Shown here: piece by piece, positions 1 to 8,200 of the stretch
Layout of the letters: each line of letters begins with the position of its first letter
Numbering within the stretch: position 1 is the stretch's first letter
Assembly (NCBI GenBank): GCA_934167135.1
Contig: CAKPKI010000015.1
Span: 1-22,376 of the forward strand
Length of the DNA stretch: 22,376 nucleotides
Direction: 5' to 3'
Origin: an uncultured Clostridia bacterium
GTDB taxonomy: Bacteria; Bacillota; Clostridia; TANB77; CAG-508
Made by a program: the position numbers and the translations under genes
The notes under the pieces: generated by a model
What the model saw: the letters and a program-made list of their open reading frames with translations, nothing else
Databases searched by the model: none
Told to the model about the DNA's origin: nothing

Positions 1-719
1 TCCATATATTCTTTATTTAAGTCAATTCTTCTAATTCTTTCTATTACATCTTCAAAAAATTTCATTGATTTTTTGCTTACATCTATTACTATGCAAATTT
101 CAATTTCTTTTTTTTCTTCTGGTTTTATTATTCCTATATCGTAACTTATACTTGAATCTTTAGACATTCCTATATAATCTTTTCCGCCTATTATTCCTGA
201 GCCTATACTATTTATACTATTGTTTATTTGATAGCTTAGTAATTTAGGTGTTTTTGCAAATGTTGCAAAAGAAAAGTCATGAGCATATTGTATCATTCCC
301 GTATCAGTTTTCATTCCACTAACAAAATTATTTTGATCTGATAATAATTCAGAATGTATTAAAAATTTTACATCTAAGTCTATGTTACTTTCATTTATAA
401 AAGTGTATTTTTTTACAAGTATATCTTCTTTTATTGTTACAAAATCTGTTTGTAATATTTTTAGATTAAAGTATGTGTTTGTTATTTCTGTATTTAATAT
501 ATTTGTGTCTGTATCATAATATTGAATGTATTTATTATTTATATCTTCATGTAATTTTATTAAACATGAATCATTTATTTTTACTCCTGTGTGGAAGTAA
601 TTTAAATATTGTCTACTATCTCTATTCGGATATGATAATCTTAACATTTCTCCTTTTTCTGAAAATGTTACTAACATGTTTTTATTTCCTATTATTCCTT
701 CATTTAGATATTTTTCCAT
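1..719 (-). CDS. GH15-like glycoside hydrolase, N-terminal part (3' end outside window)
   Basis: About 239 codons run from an ATG at 719 to the window edge without a stop. The start MEKYLNEGIIGNKNMLVTFS and the following RLSYPNRDSRQY resemble the N-terminal beta-sandwich of bacterial GH15 (glucoamylase-like) proteins, which begin with a 'GNGNLLV...G.i..l.yP' pattern. The rest of the visible part is beta-rich (VKKYTFINESNIDLDVKFLI), as expected for that domain. The catalytic (alpha/alpha)6 barrel and its two acidic residues would lie outside the window, so activity cannot be judged. There is no signal peptide, so a cytoplasmic enzyme acting on alpha-glucans or related sugars is the inference. 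It begins 8 bases after the stop of the metallo-hydrolase gene, with a GAAGG ribosome site inside that gene's last codons, so the two are co-transcribed. The family call comes from N-terminal resemblance only. Confidence 0.65.
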   Translation of the reverse strand, partial: MEKYLNEGIIGNKNMLVTFSEKGEMLRLSYPNRDSRQYLNYFHTGVKINDSCLIKLHEDINNKYIQYYDTDTNILNTEITNTYFNLKILQTDFVTIKEDILVKKYTFINESNIDLDVKFLIHSELLSDQNNFVSGMKTDTGMIQYAHDFSFATFAKTPKLLSYQINNSINSIGSGIIGGKDYIGMSKDSSISYDIGIIKPEEKKEIEICIVIDVSKKSMKFFEDVIERIRRIDLNKEYM

Positions 720-727
720 TGTATATT

Positions 728-2371
728 CTACCCTTCTATAATATTTAAAATCTGTTGTTCTAAGTCCTTAATTTTTTCATTTATTCTGAACATGTCTTCA
801 TCTCGTAAATCTGTATTTTCTACATCTTCTTTTACGCTTGCATCCATGTCTTTAATTTCTCTTTGTAATTTGTTTAATCTAGCTAGTATTTCTTGTCTCA
901 TGCTCTTTGCTTTTCTAACTTTAATTTTATTTATAAGTTTTGTTTCTCCTTCTAGCTCATAAGTTTCTCCATATTCAGGTATAGTAACACCTATTCCTGT
1001 TTCTTCTACAATCTTATCTCTTAAAACATCTTGTGCTTCTTCTTCTCCATGTACTAAAAAGATATGTGTTGGTTTTGATATGAATGAGTATACAAAATTC
1101 ATTAACCATTCTTGGTCTGCATGACCAGAATATCCTTCTATATATTCAATTCTAGCATTTACCGCAAACTCTTCTCCAAATATTGTTACTTTCTTAGCTC
1201 CATTTACTATTGAGTATCCAAGTGTTCCAGGTGCTTGATATCCTACAAATAGTATTGTACTGTTTGGATTCCAAATATTGTGTTTTAAATGATGTTTTAT
1301 TCTACCTACATCACACATTCCACTTGCTGATATTATTATTGATGATTCTGTACTTTCGTTTAAAGCTTTTGATTCATCTGCTGTTTGAGTAAATTTTAGA
1401 CCTGGGAATTCTAATGGATTATCTCCTCTTTCCATTTCTTCTTTTATTTCTTCATCAAAAAGCTCTGTATTTTGCTTGAATATTTCTGTTGCAGATATTG
1501 CAAGTGGACTGTCTACATATACAGGTACTTTCATTAATGTTTTGTATTTTCTTATAAAGTCTTCATCACTTGTGTTTTCTTTTATTTTGTTTAGTTCATA
1601 TAATATTTCTTGTGTTCTTCCTACTGCAAATGATGGAATTACTACTGTTCCCCCATTATCAATTGTCTCTGATACTACATTTAAAAATATTTCTGCTTTT
1701 TGGTTATTTTTTACATGTAATCTACTTCCATATGTTGATTCCATTACTAGATAATCACAATTTTCTATCATTGTTGGTGAACTTAATAATGGTAAATCAT
1801 TATTTCCTATATCTCCTGTAAATACTGCTTTTGTTTCTTTTCCATTTTCGTTTGCCCAAACTTCTATTATACTTGAACCTAACATATGCCCTGCATCATT
1901 AAATCTTACATTGATATTTTCGTCTATTTGAATTATTTCATCATATTTCACTGGTACAAATAGTTCTTGACTATTTATTGCATCTTCTGCTGTATATAAT
2001 GGTGGTAGTGTTGGTTCTCCTTTTCTTATTCTTTTTTTATTTTTCCATTCTGATTCCATTTCTTGAATGTGTCCACTATCTGGTAACATTATTCCACATA
2101 GGTCACATGTGGCTTTATGTGCATATATTGGTCCTTTAAATCCTTCATTATATAGTTTTGGAATTCTTCCTGAATGGTCTATATGTGCATGTGTTAATAG
2201 CATAAAATCTATTTCTGCTGGATTATAATCAAATGGGTTGTAGTTTTCTAGCTCTAGTTCTGCTTTTCCTTGATACATTCCACAATCTACTAAAAATCTT
2301 TTTCCAGCTGCTTCTACTAAAAAGTTTGAGCCTGTAACTGTTTTGGTTGCTCCTAAAAATGTTATTTTCAT
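728..2371 (-). CDS. Beta-CASP metallo-beta-lactamase fold RNA-processing exonuclease-like protein
   Basis: This 547-residue protein has the full MBL/beta-CASP architecture of COG1236 (YSH1-like) proteins. The metal motif HAHIDH is at residues 61-66, followed by H162 (DAGHMLGS), D187 (FTGDIG), the beta-CASP insert with VPSFAVGRTQE-like 'IPSFAVGRTQEIL' at about 245-257 and VDSPLA at 287, then SGMCDVGRIKHH at 350-361, SGHAD at 415-419 and LVHGE at 439-443. These supply the expected two-metal ligands. The last 60 residues form a charged helix that may be a coiled coil. Family members act as endo- or exonucleases on RNA, so a role in RNA processing or decay is inferred; the substrate is unknown. 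It is distinct from RNase J, which is longer with a different C-terminus. The ATG at 2371 is preceded by AGAAAGGA. It sits between a coiled-coil gene and a GH15-like gene in one apparent operon. The fold is sure, the biological role is not. Confidence 0.85.
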   Translation of the reverse strand: MKITFLGATKTVTGSNFLVEAAGKRFLVDCGMYQGKAELELENYNPFDYNPAEIDFMLLTHAHIDHSGRIPKLYNEGFKGPIYAHKATCDLCGIMLPDSGHIQEMESEWKNKKRIRKGEPTLPPLYTAEDAINSQELFVPVKYDEIIQIDENINVRFNDAGHMLGSSIIEVWANENGKETKAVFTGDIGNNDLPLLSSPTMIENCDYLVMESTYGSRLHVKNNQKAEIFLNVVSETIDNGGTVVIPSFAVGRTQEILYELNKIKENTSDEDFIRKYKTLMKVPVYVDSPLAISATEIFKQNTELFDEEIKEEMERGDNPLEFPGLKFTQTADESKALNESTESSIIISASGMCDVGRIKHHLKHNIWNPNSTILFVGYQAPGTLGYSIVNGAKKVTIFGEEFAVNARIEYIEGYSGHADQEWLMNFVYSFISKPTHIFLVHGEEEAQDVLRDKIVEETGIGVTIPEYGETYELEGETKLINKIKVRKAKSMRQEILARLNKLQREIKDMDASVKEDVENTDLRDEDMFRINEKIKDLEQQILNIIEG

Positions 2372-2387
2372 ATATTTTTCCTTTCTC

Positions 2388-2399
2388 GGACAATTGTCC
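2388..2399. repeat. 12-bp perfect palindrome between two operon genes
   Basis: GGACAATTGTCC reads identically on both strands. It lies between the stop of the coiled-coil gene (2400-2402) and the ribosome site of the MBL gene. As RNA it could form a 4-bp GGAC/GUCC stem with an AAUU loop; as DNA it could be an operator. It is not followed by a U-run, so it is not a terminator. Function is unknown. Confidence 0.4.
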
Positions 2400-3923
2400 T
2401 TATATAAATATTTTTATCTTTTTGTTTATCTTTGTTTTTCCTACTGATTTTACTTCAAATTTTTCTTCTGTTATATTTTCATCAAATATTTGTACATAAT
2501 TTTTTTCTTCTTTTGTTGTTATTTTAAAATATGTTTCCTCTAATAGTACTATTCTTGTTTCACATAAATGTTTCATTATTTCAATTGGTATTTTTACTAT
2601 AACTTTACTTTCTATGGCTTTTTTTAATAATATTTTTTCTGTTTTTGTTATATTTTTTTCTAGTTTTTCAACATCTTTTATACTTTCTTCTAAATTAAAT
2701 GGTATATTCACAAAATACCTAAATTGATATATTAGTTTAAAGATTTCTGTTTGTTCTTTTGTTTCTTCTATTTTTATATTTAGGCACTGTAGAAAATATT
2801 TTATAAATTCAATTACTAATTCTTCTTTTTGCTTTGGTTTTAATTTACTAGCTTCTAATATTTTTTGTTTTTGTTCTATTTTTATTTTTTCTTCCATATA
2901 GTTCATAGGATTTAATAAATAATTTGCTTCATTTATTTCATTAAATAATTTGCTTTTTTGGTCATTTAATTCTTTTTTTAGTGTTTTTATATTAAAAATC
3001 TTTTCTTCAAATGGTAATTCTTTGTTTCTTTTTTCATATTCTTCTTTTAATTTTGATTTTTGACCTAATATCTTTTCTATTTCACTTAATTGTTGCATTG
3101 CTTGCTTTCTTTTTTCTGATATTTTTTCAATATTTTCTCTATTATTTTCATATTTTTTGGCTTTTTCTTGTACTTCTTCTAATTTTGCTGATATTTCTTC
3201 TGCAAATTCTTTATTTTCTTTTACATCATTTGCTATGGCTATTTTTACTAATATTTTTTTTATTTCTTTTATTGTTTCTTCTCCATATTTCTTGCCTTCA
3301 TTTGACATTTGTTCAGAATAATCAATTATTCCATCTTTGTCTTGAACCCAATTGTCCATAAAGTCTTTTCCATATAATATCTGTAAACATTGATATATTA
3401 TGTTTGCATCGATATTTTCTATTTCTTTTTTTACTGTTGTCCAAGACCATCCATTAAAATCTCTTAATACTTCTAATCTATCAATATTTTTTCCTATATT
3501 GATAATGTCTGATACCGCAATTGTTGCTTCTTCATATTTATTATTTAGTATTTTTTTATTGTTTGATTTTTTTTCTATTGCATATAATAATTTCTCTTCT
3601 ATTGGATAACTTATTATTTCGTCTTTTCCTATATAGAATTTCTTTTTCTTTAATTCTTTTTGTAATTCTTCGTTTTCTAGTTTTTGGCTTACTTTTACTA
3701 CTTTTATTTTATTGCAATTTTTCTTAATGTTCAATATTAATTTATCAACATATTGTTCTTCTGTTTGTTCTATTCCCTTTACTTTTTGATAGTCTTTATA
3801 TGCCACTTCTATTTTATATAATATTCCTTGGAGAAGATTTTTTGCTTGCTCATCAACTTGCTTTTCATCCAATATTCTCTCTAATTCCTCATTTTTATCC
3901 TTCTTTATTATTTTTTCTAACAT
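2400..3923 (-). CDS. Large coiled-coil protein of unknown function
   Basis: No family was recognised for this 507-residue, Lys/Glu-rich protein. There is no signal peptide and no membrane segment, so it should be cytoplasmic. The N-terminal 130 residues are helical and charged. A middle part contains a possible folded motif (LRDFNGWSWTTVKKEIENIDANIIYQCLQILYG, in the region of residues 150-185) that resembles no domain known to me. Residues from about 215 to 350 look like long heptad-bearing helices (EEISAKLEEVQEKAKKYENN and onward). The C-terminal 150 residues mix helices and beta segments ending in KINKKIKIFI. The ATG at 3923 has AGGAAC upstream, and the gene begins 12 bases after the ftsK/spoIIIE stop. 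Its place between ftsK and an RNA-processing MBL gene suggests co-expression, but no function can be assigned. An SMC-like ATPase is unlikely because no Walker motif is present. Confidence 0.75.
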   Translation of the reverse strand: MLEKIIKKDKNEELERILDEKQVDEQAKNLLQGILYKIEVAYKDYQKVKGIEQTEEQYVDKLILNIKKNCNKIKVVKVSQKLENEELQKELKKKKFYIGKDEIISYPIEEKLLYAIEKKSNNKKILNNKYEEATIAVSDIINIGKNIDRLEVLRDFNGWSWTTVKKEIENIDANIIYQCLQILYGKDFMDNWVQDKDGIIDYSEQMSNEGKKYGEETIKEIKKILVKIAIANDVKENKEFAEEISAKLEEVQEKAKKYENNRENIEKISEKRKQAMQQLSEIEKILGQKSKLKEEYEKRNKELPFEEKIFNIKTLKKELNDQKSKLFNEINEANYLLNPMNYMEEKIKIEQKQKILEASKLKPKQKEELVIEFIKYFLQCLNIKIEETKEQTEIFKLIYQFRYFVNIPFNLEESIKDVEKLEKNITKTEKILLKKAIESKVIVKIPIEIMKHLCETRIVLLEETYFKITTKEEKNYVQIFDENITEEKFEVKSVGKTKINKKIKIFI

Positions 3924-3935
3924 GTATGTTCCTTT

Positions 3936-6365
3936 CTATGCTTCTTTGGCTTCTGAACTCATTTTAAGCTCTTGTAATTTTTCAAGTGTCATAAGCACTT
4001 GACGAGGTTTACTACCTTGATAGCCAGAAATAACACCTCTTTCTTCCATTTGGTCTATAATTCTACCAGCTCTAGCATATCCAACTTTAAATCTTCTTTG
4101 TATAAATGATGTTGAAGCTTGACCTGTTTCTACAACAACATCAATTGCATCCATTAAGAATGGATCTGTATCATCATCAGGATCTTGATCTTGTGATATC
4201 TCTTTGTCTGTTTTATTTCCATTTTCAATTGTTTCCAATATATCTTCATTGTATGTAGCAACTCCATTTGACTTAACAAATGATACAATTTTTTCTACTT
4301 CTTCATCAGATACAAACGCTCCTTGAACTCTTACTGGTTTTGGAGCTCCTGATGGGTAAAATAACATGTCACCTTTTCCTAGTAGTTTTTCTGCTCCTAC
4401 TTGGTCTAATATTGTTCTTGAGTCAACTTGTGATGATACTGCAAATGCAATTCTTGACGGTATATTTGCTTTTATTATACCTGTAATTACATCAACAGAT
4501 GGACGTTGTGTGGCTATTATTAAGTGCATTCCAGCAGCTCTTGCTTTTTGAGCTAATCTACAGATTGAATCTTCAACTTCTTTTGCTGCAACCATCATTA
4601 AGTCTGCTAACTCGTCTATTATTATAACTATTTGCGGTAATGTTCCTGTTCCTTCTTTTTCAGCAAAAACATTATATCCTTTTAAATCTCTAACACCTTT
4701 TTGAGCAAATAAGTTGTATCTATTATCCATTTCTTGAACAGCCCATGCTAATGCTCCTGCTGCTTTCTTTGGGTCTGTTACTACAGGTATTAGTAAATGT
4801 GGTATTCCATTGTAGACAGATAATTCTACAACTTTAGGGTCTACCATTACAAATTTTACCTCACTTGGTTTTGCTTTATATATAACACTTGCTATTATTG
4901 TATTTATACAAACACTCTTACCTGATCCTGTTGCACCAGCAATTAATGCATGTGGCATTTTTGCTATATCTGCTATTTCCATATTTCCAGCAACATCTTT
5001 TCCTAGTGCTATACTTAGTTTTGATTTGCTATTTTGAAAATCTTCGCTTTCTACAACTTCTCTAAAATGTACAGTTTCTTTTTCAGTATTTGGAACTTCT
5101 ATTCCTACTGCTTGTTTTCCTGGTATTGGTGCTTCAATTCTTATAGTTTCTGCTGCCAAGTTTAATGCTATATCATCTGATAGATTTGCAATTTTACTAA
5201 CTCTTACCCCTTCTGCTGGTTTCAATTCATATCTTGTTATTGCTGGACCTACAGATACATTTTCTACTTTTGCTTGTACACCAAAACTGTATAAAGTTTT
5301 TTGAAGTTTAGTTGCAACATCTGTTAATGCTTTTGCACCACCTTTTATTGCTTTTTTTGTTCCCTTGCTCAATAATTCTACTGGTGGATATTCATAATGT
5401 TCATCTTCTACAGCAACTGCATGTTCTAATTGTAGTACTTCTTTTACCTTTTCTTCTTTTATTTCTTCTTCTTTTTTAAATAGATTTCCCTCTATAAAAT
5501 CTGGTTCAATTTTTGTTTTTTCTTCCATTCCTAATGGTACAAGGTCTTCTTTTTCGTGTTTAAATTTTTTTCTACCTTTTTTAGGTTCTTCTTCTATTGT
5601 TCTACCATTTAGGTTTATTTTTATTTGTTCAACTTCTTCTGGTCCTTTTGATTCTTCATCTATTTCTAAATATGCTTTTCTATTTTCCTTGATATTTTTT
5701 GCTCTTTGACTTTCTTTTTGAATTTGCATTCTTTCTGCATTTTTTGCTTCCATTCTTGCATGTTTTCTTTCTTCTCTTGCTTGCAATTTTTCTTCTTGCT
5801 TTTCTTTTCTATTTTCAACTCCTGATTGAATCCAATTTCCTATCATTTCTGAAATATCAATTCCAAATGTAACTGCAAATAATATTAAAGAAGCCCCCGC
5901 ACTTATTATTATTGTTCCAATTTTTCCAAACAGTTTAAATAAAGGTACTGCTGCAATTGTTCCTAATGCTCCCCCTCCAACATTATTTTCTCCGAGAGCA
6001 TATGCATCTTTTACTACCTCTGAAATATTTTGTTCTATATTTATTTCTCCATTACATATTTCATACACACTAAGTATTACAGCCATAAATACTAGTAATA
6101 GTGCGTATTGAAAGATTTTTGATGATATATATCCATCATCATCTTTGCAAGCCATTTTAATTGAAACTGCAAATGCACCTATTGGCACAATATATTTGAC
6201 TATTCCAAACATTCCTCCAAAACAATCACTAAGTACTACGCCCATATATCCAGATTCTGTATATATTAAAACTGTTAGCAAAATACTTAATATTATTGTT
6301 ATAATTAATTCTAAGTTTGTTGATTGTTTTTTATTTTTTTTTGCTTTGCCCTTCTTTTTTGCCAT
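3936..6365 (-). CDS. ftsK: DNA translocase FtsK/SpoIIIE
   Basis: This is an 809-residue hexameric ATP-driven DNA pump that clears chromosomal DNA from the division or sporulation septum. The basic N-terminus (MAKKKGKAKKNKKQS) is followed by about four membrane segments within the first 170 residues, a charged Glu/Lys-rich linker, then the RecA-like motor. Walker A is AGATGSGKS near residue 475 and Walker B is IVIIIDELADLMM near 580. The C-terminal winged-helix gamma domain (DPFLMDAIDVVVETGQASTS, then RRFKVGYARAGRIIDQME) reads KOPS-like sites. The ATG at 6365 is chosen because AAAAGGAG lies 7 bases upstream. An in-frame GTG at 6416 would add 17 residues but overlaps a large RNA hairpin and has no well-placed ribosome site. 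FtsK and SpoIIIE cannot be separated on sequence alone in a clostridium. The gene is upstream of a coiled-coil gene in the same operon. Confidence 0.95.
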   Translation of the reverse strand: MAKKKGKAKKNKKQSTNLELIITIILSILLTVLIYTESGYMGVVLSDCFGGMFGIVKYIVPIGAFAVSIKMACKDDDGYISSKIFQYALLLVFMAVILSVYEICNGEINIEQNISEVVKDAYALGENNVGGGALGTIAAVPLFKLFGKIGTIIISAGASLILFAVTFGIDISEMIGNWIQSGVENRKEKQEEKLQAREERKHARMEAKNAERMQIQKESQRAKNIKENRKAYLEIDEESKGPEEVEQIKINLNGRTIEEEPKKGRKKFKHEKEDLVPLGMEEKTKIEPDFIEGNLFKKEEEIKEEKVKEVLQLEHAVAVEDEHYEYPPVELLSKGTKKAIKGGAKALTDVATKLQKTLYSFGVQAKVENVSVGPAITRYELKPAEGVRVSKIANLSDDIALNLAAETIRIEAPIPGKQAVGIEVPNTEKETVHFREVVESEDFQNSKSKLSIALGKDVAGNMEIADIAKMPHALIAGATGSGKSVCINTIIASVIYKAKPSEVKFVMVDPKVVELSVYNGIPHLLIPVVTDPKKAAGALAWAVQEMDNRYNLFAQKGVRDLKGYNVFAEKEGTGTLPQIVIIIDELADLMMVAAKEVEDSICRLAQKARAAGMHLIIATQRPSVDVITGIIKANIPSRIAFAVSSQVDSRTILDQVGAEKLLGKGDMLFYPSGAPKPVRVQGAFVSDEEVEKIVSFVKSNGVATYNEDILETIENGNKTDKEISQDQDPDDDTDPFLMDAIDVVVETGQASTSFIQRRFKVGYARAGRIIDQMEERGVISGYQGSKPRQVLMTLEKLQELKMSSEAKEA

Positions 6366-6408
6366 TTTTGTACTCCTTTTCAAATTTCTTTTAACTAATT
6401 CAGTCAAA

Positions 6409-6446
6409 AGGGACACTCCCTTCTAGCTCTTGAAAGGCGTGCCCCC
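6409..6446 (-). terminator. Large GC-rich hairpin between coiled-coil gene and ftsK (terminator or attenuator)
   Basis: On the minus strand, arm GGGGGCACGCCTTTC (6446-6432), an 8-base loop and arm GAAGGGAGTGTCCCT (6423-6409) pair over 15 positions with one mismatch and three G-U pairs. The hairpin starts just after the stop of the gene at 6452 and is followed by TTTTG, a short U-run. It is by far the most GC-rich spot in the neighbourhood. No convincing promoter lies between it and ftsK, so partial termination or transcript processing is more likely than a full stop. Confidence 0.6.
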
Positions 6447-6451
6447 ACTTT

Positions 6452-6955
6452 TTATTGAAGTTCCTTTTTACTATTTTGAATTGTTTTTATTGTATCTTCT
6501 AACGAAATTTCCATTAAACTAATAGCCTCACCAAGATTTTTTTCTAATTTAGCCAATGCATCTGTTAATACTTTTTCTGTTGAGTCAAGTAAATTGTTGG
6601 CATATTCTTTTGTTCCTTGAGATATTTCTCTTGACATTTGATTTGCTGTTTCTATAATTTCTGCTTTTTGCTCATATGCTTTTTTTGTTATTTCATGTTC
6701 GTCAATCATAGATATAATTCTATTTTCAGCTTGTTTAACTATACCATCAGCTTCTTTTTGAGCTTCAACTAATATTCTTTGTCTTTCTTCTTTTACCCAT
6801 TTTGCTTGTTTTAATTCGTCTGGTAATTTCATTCTTATTTCTTTTATTATTTCAAGCACTTGTTCTTTATCTACTAACCCTTTATTTGTGAATGGTAGAC
6901 TTCTGCTATTTTCTACTAACTCTTCTATTGTTTCTAAAAATGTAAAGATTTCCAT
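6452..6955 (-). CDS. Coiled-coil protein, V-type ATPase subunit H/E-like
   Basis: This 167-residue, almost wholly helical protein has a short folded N-terminus (MEIFTFLETIEELVENSRSL) and a central segment VKEERQRILVEAQKEADGIV typical of the membrane-stalk-like 'ATPase' proteins found in clostridia near rsmD. Similar stretches occur in ATP synthase subunit b and in DivIVA-like proteins, so the resemblance may reflect coiled-coil composition. There is no membrane segment, so it is not a true subunit b. The ATG at 6955 is 3 bases after the rsmD stop, and its AGAAAGGGG ribosome site lies in the last codons of rsmD, indicating translational coupling. The divIVA gene upstream has a related Ala/Glu/Lys helix (AEAQKEAENIL), so a role at the division site or membrane is possible. 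Function is unproven. Confidence 0.7.
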   Translation of the reverse strand: MEIFTFLETIEELVENSRSLPFTNKGLVDKEQVLEIIKEIRMKLPDELKQAKWVKEERQRILVEAQKEADGIVKQAENRIISMIDEHEITKKAYEQKAEIIETANQMSREISQGTKEYANNLLDSTEKVLTDALAKLEKNLGEAISLMEISLEDTIKTIQNSKKELQ

Positions 6956-6958
6956 CGT

Positions 6959-7525
6959 TTACCCCTTTCTAGGTATTCCTATTTTAAGAAATATTATTGT
7001 TGCTCTTCCATATTTTCTTTTGTCAACAATTTGTACTTCTATATTATTAATTTCTTCTAATATTCTCTTTTCATCATCTGTTTCTATTATTATAGTACTT
7101 TCATTTTTGACTATTCCTAATTCGATTATTTTTCTTACTGCTTTTGATATGTAATTAGTCATATATGGTGGGTCTAAATATACTATGTCAAATTGCTTAC
7201 CCTTTTGTTTTTCTAAGCATGTTTCAAAATCCATATTCAATAACTGGGTTTTATCTTCCATATGAGTTTTTTCTATATTTTTTTTGATTATTTCTATTGC
7301 ATCTTTAGATTTATCACATAGGACTGCTTCCTTTGCTCCTCTACTTAAAAATTCTAACCCTATTGCTCCACTTCCTGAAAATAAGTCTAGTACTTTTGCT
7401 TCTTCTATTTCATTTTGTATAATATTAAATATTGATTCTTTTACTCTGTCTAATGTAGGTCTTGTATTGTTACCTTCTAGTGTATATAATTTTGTTCCTT
7501 TTGCTTTTCCACTTATTATTCTCAT
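6959..7525 (-). CDS. rsmD: 16S rRNA (guanine(966)-N(2))-methyltransferase RsmD
   Basis: RsmD methylates N2 of G966 in helix 31 of 16S rRNA using S-adenosylmethionine. The 188-residue length is normal. The start MRIISGKAKGTKL is the family hallmark, followed by RPTLDRVKESIFNII (22-36). The SAM-binding motif I is VLDLFSGSGAIGLEFLSRGA (45-64) and the catalytic N-MTase motif DPPY is at 118-121. The ATG at 7525 has AGAAAGG about 14 bases upstream and no in-frame alternative start. In many Firmicutes coaD follows rsmD; here a coiled-coil gene takes that place. A sigma-A promoter lies directly upstream. Confidence 0.95.
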   Translation of the reverse strand: MRIISGKAKGTKLYTLEGNNTRPTLDRVKESIFNIIQNEIEEAKVLDLFSGSGAIGLEFLSRGAKEAVLCDKSKDAIEIIKKNIEKTHMEDKTQLLNMDFETCLEKQKGKQFDIVYLDPPYMTNYISKAVRKIIELGIVKNESTIIIETDDEKRILEEINNIEVQIVDKRKYGRATIIFLKIGIPRKG

Positions 7526-7549
7526 TACATCAAATTTAGCCTTTCTTAT

Positions 7550-7588
7550 ATTATACTAATATTTTATTCTTTTTTTCAATATTGTCAA
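7550..7588 (-). promoter_or_regulatory. Sigma-A promoter(s) for rsmD
   Basis: Two overlapping choices are seen on the minus strand: TTGACA (7588-7583) with TAAAAT at a 16-base spacer, and TTGAAA (7579-7574) with TATAAT (7555-7550) at an 18-base spacer. Either would start transcription a short way before the rsmD ribosome site. The site follows the divIVA terminator, so it begins a new unit. Confidence 0.7.
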
Positions 7589-7640
7589 GTATTTTAACTA
7601 AATTGTAATATAGTTTTAATATTTCTGTAACATTGTAACA

Positions 7641-7676
7641 AAAATGGAACAAAAAAATCATTTTTTGTTCCATTTT
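7641..7676 (-). terminator. Rho-independent terminator after divIVA
   Basis: A perfect 16-bp inverted repeat (AAAATGGAACAAAAAA and its complement) flanks a 4-base loop and ends in TTTTTG on the minus strand. It begins 2 bases after the divIVA stop. The run of T on the other side makes it potentially bidirectional, though no plus-strand gene enters it. Confidence 0.85.
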
Positions 7677-7678
7677 TT

Positions 7679-8167
7679 TTATTCTTCATCTTTATTTATT
7701 TCTTTAATAATTTCTGATTGAGAGATTAACAAAGATTCCATCTTAGCTTTATAAACATCAAATTGTTTTTTTACATCGTTATATTGTTGTTCTTTGATTT
7801 TTATTTGTTGTTCAATATTTTCTAAATCTTTTGCTACACCTTCTTTTGAAATTCTTAATATATTTTCAGCTTCTTTTTGAGCCTCTGCTACAATTTGGTC
7901 AGCTTGTTGTTTTGCTACACCTTTTACTTCTTCTGCTGTTGATTGTGCCATTACTAATGTGTTTTGTAATGTTGTTTCTATATTTTTATAATGATTTAAA
8001 GCATTGTTTAGTTCTTCTATTTTATTTTTCATTGAAGCAAGTTCTTTGTAATTTGTTTCATAGTCTTGCATAACCTGATCTAAAAACTCGTCAACTTCAT
8101 CTACATTATATCCATTCATCATTTGTTTGTTAAATTTTTTGTTTTCTATATCTAATGGTGTAATCAT
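7679..8167 (-). CDS. divIVA: DivIVA-domain cell division/pole protein
   Basis: This 162-residue protein has the DivIVA N-terminal domain MITPLDIENKKFNK..GYNVDEVDEFLDQV (1-32), followed by long coiled coil (DYETNYKELASMKNKIEELN and onward) with an Ala/Glu/Gln helix near 80-100. DivIVA binds negatively curved membrane at septa and poles and recruits partners. The start at 8167 has GGAGGC 9 bases upstream. It lies 33 bases downstream of sepF, the usual divisome neighbourhood, and ends at a strong terminator. The tip residues that bind membrane in B. subtilis, F17 and R18, appear here as M17 and N18, just before G19-Y20. It could be a DivIVA-like paralogue rather than the principal DivIVA. Confidence 0.9.
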   Translation of the reverse strand: MITPLDIENKKFNKQMMNGYNVDEVDEFLDQVMQDYETNYKELASMKNKIEELNNALNHYKNIETTLQNTLVMAQSTAEEVKGVAKQQADQIVAEAQKEAENILRISKEGVAKDLENIEQQIKIKEQQYNDVKKQFDVYKAKMESLLISQSEIIKEINKDEE

Positions 8168-8200
8168 ATTAGATAGCCTCCGTTCTCTTTTTATAAAAGA

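Noticed and set aside
3011..3361. Plus-strand Leu/Phe-rich open frame
   Set aside because: It is the complement of the Glu/Lys-rich coiled-coil gene and has no start signal.
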